A stretch of DNA of 7,236 bases from Candidatus Sumerlaeota bacterium. Its GTDB lineage: Bacteria > Sumerlaeota > Sumerlaeia > JADFCT01. A program made the translations under genes and the position numbers. This document shows, in pieces, positions 1 to 5,375 of the stretch (its first letter is position 1; each line of letters opens with the position of its first letter). The notes below the pieces were generated by a model. The model was not told the DNA's origin. It did no database searches and saw nothing but the letters and a program-made list of their open reading frames with translations. Where the stretch lies: assembly GCA_026398575.1 (NCBI GenBank), contig JAPLSP010000666.1, positions 1 through 7,236 of the forward strand. Direction: 5' to 3'.

Positions 1-409
1 GCCGCGTCTGGCGCTCGATGCCGGCGCCGACGGTTTTCACGGCGGGCAAGGGGATATCACCCCGGAAGACGCCCACCGCATCCTGGGGGCGGGCGCGATC
101 ATCGGCCTTTCGACGCATACCCGCGAACAGGTGTTGGCTTCCCGCAAGCGTCCCGTGGATTATATCGGCTTTGGCCCGATTTTTCCCACGGCAACGAAAG
201 CGACAGAGGTCGGACCGTTGGGCGCTGAGGAACTGGAATGGGCGCTGAGCCACAGCGCGGTTCCGGTTATTCCGATCGGCGGGATAACGCGCGACAATCT
301 GCCCGCGCTGATCGCGGTGGGAGCGCGCCACGCCGCCGTGGTCTCAGCCGTCGTTGCCGCCTCCGACGTCGCCGCCGCCGCCCGCGAATTGGTGGCATTG
401 CTTCATTGA
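1..409 (+). CDS. thiE: Thiamine-phosphate synthase ThiE, 3' part (5' end outside the window)
   Basis: ThiE joins the pyrimidine moiety (HMP-PP) to the thiazole phosphate to give thiamine monophosphate and pyrophosphate, a cytosolic step of vitamin B1 synthesis. The frame is open from base 2, so 135 residues are visible of a family length near 200-220; the N-terminal third is missing. Recognisable motifs in order are ADGFHGGQGD (fragment residues 9-18; family pattern aDGvHlGq-D), GLSTHT, the hallmark DYIGFGPIFPTATK, and IPIGGI, the phosphate-binding loop of this TIM barrel. The FPT-TK motif favours ThiE over its paralogue TenI. The gene ends with TGA at 407-409, only 10 bp before the palindromic repeat cluster, which may act as its 3' structure. 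No other thiamine gene is visible. The family call is firm; start and operon context cannot be seen. Confidence 0.93.
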   Translation, partial: PRLALDAGADGFHGGQGDITPEDAHRILGAGAIIGLSTHTREQVLASRKRPVDYIGFGPIFPTATKATEVGPLGAEELEWALSHSAVPVIPIGGITRDNLPALIAVGARHAAVVSAVVAASDVAAAARELVALLH

Positions 410-441
410 ATTTGGGCGTATTCCAGAATTCTGCTGCCCTT

Positions 442-484
442 CGCCACCACCAGGCCTTGTGCCGGTGGAGCGATGATTTTGCTC
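442..484 (+). repeat. Hairpin repeat unit, copy A
   Basis: The first stem-loop is at 447-468: CCACC, a bulged A, then GGC, loop CTTGT, GCC, GGTGG. The second stem-loop is at 468-484: GAGCGA and TTGCTC around a TGATT loop, with one G-T wobble. Copy B starts 69 bp later, and the linker between them resembles those of the right-hand array. Confidence 0.85.
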
Positions 485-510
485 CAGAAAAGTGCGCCCA
501 TTTTATCCTC

Positions 511-548
511 CGCCACCACCGGGCCTTGTGCCGGTGGAGCGATGATTT
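511..548 (+). repeat. Hairpin repeat unit, copy B
   Basis: The first stem-loop is at 516-537, with a bulged G between CCACC and GGC. The start of the second hairpin, GAGCGATGATTT, is kept, but its 3' arm has decayed to GGTGTT. It lies exactly 69 bp after copy A. Confidence 0.85.
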
Positions 549-576
549 GGTGTTGGCAGCGAGCGATTTTGGCAGA

Positions 577-614
577 CAATCATCGCCCCACTGGCACAAG
601 GCCCAGTGGTGGCG
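577..614 (-). repeat. Hairpin repeat unit, copy C (inverted)
   Basis: Read on the minus strand, the stem is CCACT/AGTGG instead of CCACC/GGTGG. Both partners of one base pair have changed together, which preserves the stem at 588-609. The second hairpin keeps GGGCGATGATT but its other arm has diverged. Confidence 0.85.
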
Positions 615-638
615 GCGAGAAAAAAGCGGTCACTGCTA

Positions 639-683
639 GAGCAAAACCATCGCTCCACCGGCACAAGGCCCGGTGTTGGCGAA
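639..683 (-). repeat. Hairpin repeat unit, copy D (inverted)
   Basis: On the minus strand this reads CACC, bulged G, GGC, CTTGT, GCC, GGTG at 655-676, with the outermost pair lost. It is followed by GAGCGATGGTTTTGCTC at 639-655, a well-formed second hairpin. It is the mirror partner of copy A. Confidence 0.82.
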
Positions 684-811
684 GGGCAAAGGACATCTGG
701 AATATGCCTGCTAATTTGGCGGCGCAGTTTTCGCGCTTGAAACGTTTCCCCCAAGCGGTGAAATATCCACGGGCTTTATATCGCGGGCCATTCCAGACTG
801 CCGTGACCGCC

Positions 812-815
812 GAGG
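812..815 (+). promoter_or_regulatory. Ribosome binding site of the exported-protein gene
   Basis: GAGG lies 6 nt before the ATG at 822 and supports that start. I found no convincing promoter between the repeat cluster and this site. A TTGAAA at 737-742 has only a poor -10 candidate. Confidence 0.55.
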
Positions 816-821
816 TTTTCG

Positions 822-1514
822 ATGATTCGCTTTGCCTTCCGATTGTTGCTTTGTACGACTTTTCTGCCCTGGCAGATGGCATGTCGCCCGGGCAAAGCCT
901 CCGATCATTCCAAAAAATCCAAATCGAACGCCGTCCAGCTGGCCGCCGTTGCTCCGGAAGTCGCATGGGAGATAGACGCCGCGCGCGACGTCTATACGCA
1001 TAAATTTTCAAAATTTGCGTTTCCGGCCCAGGTCGGCTTGTTTCATCGGGCGGATCTTGTGATCCTTACGGAGGATGGCCGGGATGTTACCGTGACGTAT
1101 GGCCTGCCGGGCGCCGTTTCGCTGGCGATCCATCTGACGTCGATCGCCGCGGTCGCGGAATACTATAAACTGGACCCCAAAGACACGTTCCCGGCGTTCC
1201 AAAAATACTACGCCGGCGCGGTGGCGGCCATTCGGGAAGGAGAAGATGAGACCAAATCCGAGGATGACGACACGCTGTTGTCGCAGGACATGGTCCAGAT
1301 GACCTGTGGTGGCGTGGGCATAGCCGGAATGCATGCGGAGTTCAATGGCAGGCTGGGCGAAATGGAAACCGGGCAGGCGTTGTATCTATTTTCCTGCAAC
1401 GGCTATTTCGCCAGCATTGAAGCCACATGGCCGCGCAAACAGCCACAATCTGCTCGCCAGGAGCTGGAGACTTTTTTCAAGGCTTTCAGCCTGCCTGCGG
1501 CGGACAAGAAATAA
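822..1514 (+). CDS. Putative exported protein of unknown function
   Basis: I do not recognise the family. The 230-residue product begins with a basic residue and a hydrophobic stretch (MIRFAFRLLLCTTFLPWQMAC), which looks like a Sec signal peptide ending near residue 20. Cys21 follows Q-M-A, a poor lipobox because position -3 is Gln rather than Leu, so a lipoprotein is possible but not secure. A Lys/Ser-rich linker (26-36) precedes a mixed alpha/beta region (about 48-138). An acidic loop, GEDETKSEDDD (140-150), divides it from a second half containing two Cys (162, 192), a Gly-rich turn and a C-terminal helix. The general pattern, a strand-rich half and then a half ending in a Trp-containing strand and helix, suggests one compact extracytoplasmic domain. 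It converges on the ferredoxin gene with only 7 bp between stop codons. Codon use looks like that of its neighbours. Confidence 0.78.
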   Translation: MIRFAFRLLLCTTFLPWQMACRPGKASDHSKKSKSNAVQLAAVAPEVAWEIDAARDVYTHKFSKFAFPAQVGLFHRADLVILTEDGRDVTVTYGLPGAVSLAIHLTSIAAVAEYYKLDPKDTFPAFQKYYAGAVAAIREGEDETKSEDDDTLLSQDMVQMTCGGVGIAGMHAEFNGRLGEMETGQALYLFSCNGYFASIEATWPRKQPQSARQELETFFKAFSLPAADKK

Positions 1515-1521
1515 CGCCGGC

Positions 1522-1695
1522 TTATTCTTCGGGAGCGATCGCGCTCGCCGGGCATTCTTCCGTGCAGGCGCCGCAATCCGTGCACGAATCCGGGTCAATC
1601 GAGTACATCGGATCGCCTTCGCTGATGGCGCTGACCGGGCAAACATCCTTGCAGGATCCGCACATGGTGCATTGGTCGGAAATAACGTATGCCAT
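1522..1695 (-). CDS. 2[4Fe-4S] ferredoxin, 57 aa
   Basis: This is a small soluble electron carrier of the clostridial (bacterial) ferredoxin type. It would shuttle low-potential electrons between redox enzymes in the cytoplasm. Both cluster motifs are intact: Cys9-x2-Cys12-x2-Cys15-x3-Cys19-Pro and Cys38-x2-Cys41-x2-Cys44-x3-Cys48-Pro. In each half the last Cys of one motif would ligate the other cluster, as in the family. The start chosen is the ATG at 1693-1695 (MAYVISDQC), the typical N-terminus, with a good Shine-Dalgarno 7 nt upstream. A longer in-frame start at 1755 would add 20 residues unlike ferredoxins and has less support. The gene is monocistronic here, converging with the exported-protein gene and divergent from the Fur-family gene. 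Its partner enzyme is not in the window. Such ferredoxins are commonest in anaerobes, a weak hint about lifestyle. Confidence 0.95.
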   Translation of the reverse strand: MAYVISDQCTMCGSCKDVCPVSAISEGDPMYSIDPDSCTDCGACTEECPASAIAPEE

Positions 1696-1702
1696 TTTTT
1701 TG

Positions 1703-1710
1703 CTTCCTTT
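1703..1710 (-). promoter_or_regulatory. Ribosome binding site deciding the ferredoxin start
   Basis: AAAGGAAG on the minus strand sits 7 nt before the ATG at 1693-1695. It supports the 57-residue form rather than the 77-residue reading. Confidence 0.75.
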
Positions 1711-1750
1711 GTGAAAATAGGCGCTTCGGGTCGAAAGGGGACAGGGGCAT

Positions 1751-1772
1751 TCCAAGCGCGGCTTGGATTTTT
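1751..1772 (+). terminator. Possible Rho-independent terminator
   Basis: TCCAAGC and GCTTGGA form a perfect 7-bp stem around a GCG loop, followed by TTTTT. In + orientation it could stop read-through from the exported-protein gene across the ferredoxin antisense strand before the Fur-family gene. It lies about 240 bp after that stop codon, so the assignment is tentative. It overlaps the left arm of the longer inverted repeat at 1767-1877. Confidence 0.4.
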
Positions 1773-1877
1773 CATGCCTGTTTATGCCGCCCGTTGCCCG
1801 CTAAGCGCGCAAACGCGGCGGAGCGTAAGGGAAGCGCGCCGCTGGGATCAAACGCAAAACAGGCCGCGCTGAAAAAT
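1767..1877. repeat. Long-range inverted repeat in the ferredoxin/Fur intergenic region
   Basis: ATTTTTCA (1767-1774) is complementary to TGAAAAAT (1870-1877). GCCTGTTT (1776-1783) is complementary to AAACAGGC (1857-1864). The two 8-bp blocks are separated by 1 nt on the left and 5 nt on the right. The enclosed GC-rich stretch of about 70 nt can fold further. It may be a structured leader of the downstream regulator or a decayed small mobile element. The pairing is seen; the role is unknown. Confidence 0.5.
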
Positions 1878-1891
1878 TAGACGGAATCTAA
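1877..1891 (+). promoter_or_regulatory. Candidate operator (TTAGA-N5-TCTAA) before the Fur-family gene
   Basis: A 5-bp inverted repeat with a 5-nt spacer ends 4 nt before the ATG at 1896 and overlaps the GGA ribosome binding element at 1883-1885. Fur-family regulators often control themselves through AT-rich palindromes, so an autoregulatory site is plausible. It is short, does not match the classic Fur box closely, and could be chance. Confidence 0.3.
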
Positions 1892-1895
1892 GTAA

Positions 1896-2450
1896 ATGCG
1901 AACCACCCAAAATATGCGAACCATGAATCCTGACACAGATGAGATGGAGCCGGGCGCTTTGCAGGACGCAAGCAAGTCCTCAGGCGGCGGCGCCAACGAC
2001 GTCGAAGAAGCCTGGAGCGTCTTTCATGGCTTTCTAAAGAAGAACGAAGCCCGCGTGACGCAGGCGCGGCGCATCGTCTTTGACCGCGCCATGGCGCAAA
2101 TCCATCACTTCAAAGCCGACGATCTGGCGGCGCAACTGGCTGCCGGGCCGAATCGCGTCAGCCGCGCCACCGTCTATCATACGCTGGCATTGATGGTCAA
2201 AGCCGGCTTCCTGGGCGCCTTGCGCGATCAGGAGCGGCATGTGCTCTACGAGCGCGCCTGGGGCCGGGTGGGGCATGACCACATCATCTGCGAACGATGC
2301 GGCGCGATGATCGAGTTTCACGATTCGGAGATTGCCGGCGCCATCCGCCGCAAGTGCGCGGAATATGGCTTCCAAGAACGCGGCTGGCGGATTTCAATCA
2401 TGGGTCTTTGCCAAAAATGCGCAAGCAGTGATTCCCCCGCGAAGCCATGA
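1896..2450 (+). CDS. Fur-family metal-dependent transcriptional regulator
   Basis: This is a cytoplasmic DNA-binding repressor that senses a metal ion or peroxide. The winged-helix domain spans about residues 38-120, with the recognition helix RVSRATVYHTLALMVKAG at 87-104. The dimerisation and metal domain follows. By position, likely regulatory-site ligands are His71, Glu119, His127 and His129 (from HDHIIC). Two CxxC pairs (Cys132/Cys135 and Cys172/Cys175) form the usual structural zinc site. These features fit Fur, Zur and PerR alike, so the metal cannot be assigned. The product has 184 residues against about 140-150 for typical members; the excess is a polar, low-complexity N-terminus of about 35 residues. 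ATG codons at 1923 and 1944 are alternative starts. The 1896 start is kept because GGA lies about 10 nt before it. The sequence ATGCGAACCA occurs at both 1896 and 1914. No obvious target gene is adjacent. Confidence 0.93.
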   Translation: MRTTQNMRTMNPDTDEMEPGALQDASKSSGGGANDVEEAWSVFHGFLKKNEARVTQARRIVFDRAMAQIHHFKADDLAAQLAAGPNRVSRATVYHTLALMVKAGFLGALRDQERHVLYERAWGRVGHDHIICERCGAMIEFHDSEIAGAIRRKCAEYGFQERGWRISIMGLCQKCASSDSPAKP

Positions 2451-2490
2451 CTGCAAGTCATATCCGTCAGTGGCTTGTTTCCGGCAGTCT

Positions 2491-2538
2491 AATGTCATAA
2501 TGTAAAATGGAAAATGAGAAATGAGAAATGTAAAATGA
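2491..2538 (+). repeat. AT-rich short-period repeat, left arm
   Basis: This stretch is made of TGTAAAA and TGAGAAA-like heptads (for example AATGTAAAATGGAAAATG). It is the inverted counterpart of 2597-2639 and stands out from the surrounding GC-rich sequence. There is no coding potential. Confidence 0.7.
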
Positions 2539-2596
2539 CAACCCATCCCGGCGCCAGCATTACGCAACCCTGCATCATTTGCCTGCCGCGCGCGGT

Positions 2597-2639
2597 TTCA
2601 TTTTCAATTTCTCATTTTACATTTTACATTTTACATTGA
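2597..2639 (-). repeat. AT-rich short-period repeat, right arm (inverted)
   Basis: On the + strand this is built of CATTTTA heptads (CATTTTACATTTTACATT) preceded by CAATTTCTCATTTT. Its reverse complement matches the left arm at 2491-2538, with shared blocks AATGTAAAATG and AAAATGAGAAAT. A 58-nt GC-rich centre separates the arms. A large hairpin between the convergent Fur and ABC-operon transcripts is possible. Confidence 0.7.
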
Positions 2640-2664
2640 TAACCATGCCATAAGGCGCCCGAGG

Positions 2665-2695
2665 CCGCATCCCAAAAGATCTGGGCAAAATGCGG
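2665..2695 (-). terminator. Possible stem-loop after the ABC operon
   Basis: CCGCAT (2665-2670) pairs with ATGCGG (2690-2695), and CCCA (2671-2674) pairs with TGGG (2682-2685), leaving a 4-nt bulge. It begins 13 nt after the end of the TPR gene on the minus strand. No T-run follows, so intrinsic termination is uncertain; the T-rich repeats further on could contribute. Confidence 0.35.
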
Positions 2696-2707
2696 AGCAC
2701 ATTTAAT

Positions 2708-3766
2708 CTAAAACTTTAATGAAGGGCTGGTCTCTGGCGCCTGAGGGGTCGCACCATGGTCTGGCTCGTTCGGCGCACCGTCATGATCGTGTTTATGCCC
2801 CCCTTTCATCTCATCGGGAAATGGGAGCGGAGGCAGATCGGAAGGTTTGATTTTGCCGGAAAGAATATTGCGAAGCCGTTCCTCCGTCGGGGCCATGGTC
2901 GCCTTGGTTTCGAGGAAGCTATTAAAATACTCAAGATTTTCCAGCGCTTCCTTATAGCGCCCCAGTTTTTCAAGAAGCGCGACGCAGTAACGCGCCGAAG
3001 ACTCCAGTTCCTCCTCCTGGTCCTCGTCCCATAAGGGCGGTTTGACGCCTTCCGGGGGGCGCTGCTTCAGGGCGAGTTTGATCGCTGTCCGAATCGCATC
3101 GAGCGCTTCCTTGTAAAGGCCCATTTTCCTCAGAAGATCCGCGACATTCTTATGCAGAATGAAATTCCTGGGATTATTGCCGACCCCTTCCTGGGCGAAC
3201 CGGAGCGCTTCGTCGAGGGCATTAGGCTCGTTGATCTGGGCCAGCCAGAATGCCCCCACGCGATAGGCTTTGACGTTGTTGGGATTGGCGCGCACCGCCA
3301 GCCAGTAAAAAGGCAGGAGCTGATCGCCCGGCTGGTGCTGATGTTCTTTGCTGGGATCCTGCCAGGGACTCACTTCGCGTTCCAGATCGCCGATGAAACC
3401 CCTCCAGTCATTTTCAGGCGACGGGATGATCGTTTGGGCGTGTTCATGTCCCTGCTCGCTCACGATCGCGCCCGCCTGCTGCATTGCCCGCGTGTCAATA
3501 TGGGGGGCGTAGGCGATGCCGCGGTCCAGATATTGCTCGGTCTTGACGAAGAGCACGTCGCTCATCATGACGCGGAACTGTCCGAACAGGCGCGCAGCGG
3601 CGCTGTAATTGCGCGCTTCGCGGTTCCCTTCGGTATCGGCGATGGCGGCGGCATAAGCGCGCGGATCAATGCCTTTGACCCAGAGCGGAAATGAGAACCA
3701 CGCCGCCAACAGCAGCCCGAAGAGCCATCGCATCCATCTGGCTTGACTATGAATATCCGTGTTCAT
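2708..3766 (-). CDS. Membrane-anchored TPR protein, last gene of the ABC operon
   Basis: The product has 352 residues with a short N-terminal tail, then one hydrophobic segment (about 14-31) that is an uncleaved anchor or signal. The rest is probably extracytoplasmic. Helical repeats of TPR type are visible at about 150-180 (LLPFYWLAVRANPNNVKAYR), 185-233 (ALDEALRFAQEG, then KNVADLLRKMGLYKEALDAI) and 256-285 (ARYCVALLEKLGRYKEALEN). TPRs mediate protein-protein contacts. The C-terminus is Pro-rich and carries a His/Asp cluster at 324-337 (HKHDHDGAPNEPDH), which could bind a metal. The ATG lies 2 bp after the permease stop, so translation is probably coupled. I infer a scaffold or substrate-capturing subunit for the adjacent transporter. 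The exact family is not identified and the metal idea is speculation. Confidence 0.88.
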   Translation of the reverse strand: MNTDIHSQARWMRWLFGLLLAAWFSFPLWVKGIDPRAYAAAIADTEGNREARNYSAAARLFGQFRVMMSDVLFVKTEQYLDRGIAYAPHIDTRAMQQAGAIVSEQGHEHAQTIIPSPENDWRGFIGDLEREVSPWQDPSKEHQHQPGDQLLPFYWLAVRANPNNVKAYRVGAFWLAQINEPNALDEALRFAQEGVGNNPRNFILHKNVADLLRKMGLYKEALDAIRTAIKLALKQRPPEGVKPPLWDEDQEEELESSARYCVALLEKLGRYKEALENLEYFNSFLETKATMAPTEERLRNILSGKIKPSDLPPLPFPDEMKGGHKHDHDGAPNEPDHGATPQAPETSPSLKF

Positions 3767-3768
3767 AT

Positions 3769-4602
3769 CTACAAAGCCTTGCGTTCAAAGTCCACGATGG
3801 CCGCCGCGAGAAAGAGCGCGGTGAAAATGGCAGCGTAAAGCATCAGCCTCCCAAACTCATCCGCGCCCAGCGCGGCGCCGCCGTCGGTAAAGCGCGTCGA
3901 AAGATTCAGCAAAGAGAAATTGGGGAGGTAAAGGCACCCGGTTGCCACGGCGGATTTCCATGCCCCGGAGGCATTGGATTTGAGCGCTTCGATCAGCGTC
4001 CCGCCTGCGAAAAACAACAGCAGCCCGATCAAGAGCGAGACAATCGCCGGCAGCCAGATCGTGGCATAGAGAGTGATCGCCGCCACGAGCGCCAGCGCCA
4101 TGATTTGCAGCAGGATGCATTGCGCCAGCAGCCAGGGCTGGAATTCCGGAAGCCAGCGCGAAACGCAGCGGACAAAGGCGATGAATATCAGCAGCGTCAA
4201 AACGCCGACCGTGACGATGGCGCCGAATTTCCCCAAGATGACATCGCTGCGACGCACCGGCTTGGCCAGCAGGGGATACAAGGTGCGGTTCTCCATCTCC
4301 TCGGGCATCTGCCGCGCGGCGAACAGCGCCGTCAGAATTCCCGCAAGATAGTAGCTGACCGTCAGACCCAGGTTGAAAACGAACTGCGTTTCAAGCGGGG
4401 AGTCGCCCCGCACGATCTCAAGCGCGATGGCCGCCACCAGATAAATGCCCATCAGCACTGCGACGGCCCACAAGTCTTTGCGCCGGATCGCTTCGATCCA
4501 AACCGTCTTTGCGATCAGCCAGACAGCCGGCGCCGCCTTGCGGATGGCCGCATCCGCCGGCGCCGGGATTTCGGTTGAGGATGGGAATGCCGATTCGCTC
4601 AT
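3769..4602 (-). CDS. ABC-2 type transporter permease, second subunit
   Basis: This is a 277-residue integral membrane protein with a roughly 28-residue Ala/Pro-rich cytoplasmic N-terminus. About six hydrophobic segments follow (near 46-62, 76-94, 128-145, 157-179, 183-200 and 252-271). It shares three blocks with the preceding permease: an amphipathic stretch TVWIEAIRRKDLW (33-45), a cytoplasmic motif ARQMPEEMENRTLYPLLAKP (96-115) ending in LGKF, and YLPNFSLLNLSTRF (225-238). These mark the NosY-like/ABC-2 permease group and show that the two arose by duplication. The start at 4600-4602 gives a 4-bp ATGA overlap with the upstream gene, which decides it. A longer in-frame reading to 5010 runs antisense-like through the upstream permease gene and is not credible. 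It probably pairs with its paralogue as the membrane half of an exporter. The substrate is unknown. Confidence 0.93.
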   Translation of the reverse strand: MSESAFPSSTEIPAPADAAIRKAAPAVWLIAKTVWIEAIRRKDLWAVAVLMGIYLVAAIALEIVRGDSPLETQFVFNLGLTVSYYLAGILTALFAARQMPEEMENRTLYPLLAKPVRRSDVILGKFGAIVTVGVLTLLIFIAFVRCVSRWLPEFQPWLLAQCILLQIMALALVAAITLYATIWLPAIVSLLIGLLLFFAGGTLIEALKSNASGAWKSAVATGCLYLPNFSLLNLSTRFTDGGAALGADEFGRLMLYAAIFTALFLAAAIVDFERKAL

Positions 4603-5375
4603 AATGGCCGTTTGCGAAAAAGGATATAACTGATGGTAAGGAACACCGCCACATACGCCGCGGCATAAGCCGTCAGAGCCAGCATGACGCCTGCCGGCAA
4701 AGGCGACCACGTTTCGCCATGAACCGCTTTGCTCGATAAATCCAGCAATGATAACTGCGGAATCGTGTAGTTGAGAATCTTCAATCCGAATTTGCCGGCC
4801 GGTCCCACGTAATGATAGATATACGTTATGGCGGACGTAAACAGCTGCGCCATGACGTAGATAAGGGTGGCGACCGTGACGGCCATATCCAGGTGCCCCA
4901 GCAGCGACAACATGAACGACAGCGACGCGATGATCGCCAGCATCCAGATTTGCAGATAGATGTGCTGGGCGAAAAGGCCCCAATGCGCGCCGGCATTCAG
5001 ATAGAGGCATCCGGCGAGAAAAACAATCATGAACAGACCGTAACAGAAAATGCCCGACCCGAGAACGCCTAGAAATTTACCAATGAGAAACTGCGCGCGA
5101 TGGACGGGCTTGGCCAGAAGCGTGTAGATCGTGCGCCGTTCGAACTCGCGCGGCAGCTGGCGCGCGCCCAGGACGATGACGGTCAGCGCGCTGGCCAGCC
5201 CCATGATTTGCAGAGCGGTTTCACGGTAAAATTTGATCAGATGCGGCAGGTTGAAAAAGCGGATGCTCCCGATCGCGGCGATCCCGAGAACGGAAAGCAG
5301 GACAATGGCGTATATCTCCTTGCGCCGGATCGCCTCCAGCTGAACCGTCCGAAAAATCAGGTAAATCTTACGCAT
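4599..5375 (-). CDS. ABC-2 type transporter permease, first subunit
   Basis: This is a 258-residue membrane protein with about six hydrophobic segments (near 22-38, 53-70, 103-125, 140-160, 165-186 and 228-252). The N-terminus carries RTVQLEAIRRKEIY (9-22), an amphipathic interface helix typical of ABC-2 permeases. The cytoplasmic loop ARQLPREFERRTIYTLLAKP (71-90), then HRAQFLIGKFLG, probably contacts the ATPase. IPQLSLLDLSS (205-215) matches its paralogue downstream. The gene overlaps the ATPase gene by 8 bp and the next permease gene by 4 bp. GAAG lies 6 nt before the start at 5373-5375. Known members export drugs, polysaccharides or lipids, or act in copper-site maturation (NosY). The sequence does not say which applies here. 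Confidence 0.93.
   Translation of the reverse strand: MRKIYLIFRTVQLEAIRRKEIYAIVLLSVLGIAAIGSIRFFNLPHLIKFYRETALQIMGLASALTVIVLGARQLPREFERRTIYTLLAKPVHRAQFLIGKFLGVLGSGIFCYGLFMIVFLAGCLYLNAGAHWGLFAQHIYLQIWMLAIIASLSFMLSLLGHLDMAVTVATLIYVMAQLFTSAITYIYHYVGPAGKFGLKILNYTIPQLSLLDLSSKAVHGETWSPLPAGVMLALTAYAAAYVAVFLTISYILFRKRPL

Larger units (their letters stand above)
419..704. repeat. Composite mirror-image repeat element (four hairpin units, two per orientation)
   Basis: This block is one large imperfect inverted repeat centred near 561. TATTCCAGA at 419-427 faces its complement at 696-704. TGCCCTTCGCCA at 435-446 faces its complement at 677-688. The hairpin unit at 447-468 faces the one at 655-676 in exactly the same register (all paired positions sum to 1123). 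The inner units at 516-537 and 588-609 are off register by 2. The arms are therefore about 118 nt long. I see no credible coding: overlapping open frames are low-complexity translations of the hairpins, rich in His, Arg and Trp. The architecture resembles BIMEs (paired REP sequences) or a MITE-like non-autonomous element. It sits between thiE and the exported-protein gene and could end transcription or form a cruciform. The classification is inference; the symmetry is seen directly. Confidence 0.85.

Noticed and set aside
442..683. Integron attC sites
   Set aside because: The hairpins lack the R and L core-site layout, and no cassette genes or integrase are visible between them.
238..1011. 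Several 80-176 residue frames on both strands across the left repeat cluster
   Set aside because: They overlap thiE, the repeats and the exported-protein gene, and consist of His/Arg/Trp-rich translations of the hairpins.
1696..1755. 20-residue N-terminal extension of the ferredoxin
   Set aside because: It is unlike the family, includes stray Cys residues, and the good ribosome binding site lies inside it, directed at the ATG at 1693-1695.
2447..2461. ATGACT-GCA-AGTCAT stem-loop at the stop of the Fur-family gene as a terminator
   Set aside because: The stem is short and AT-containing, it includes the stop codon and no T-run follows.
3691..4578. 295-residue frame on the + strand
   Set aside because: It is antisense to the second permease. 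It is Arg/Gln-rich with no hydrophobic or family pattern, and the minus-strand frame is a clear membrane protein.
4603..5010. N-terminal extension of the second permease to give 413 residues
   Set aside because: The extension overlaps the first permease out of frame and has no membrane character. The ATGA overlap at 4599-4602 marks the true start.
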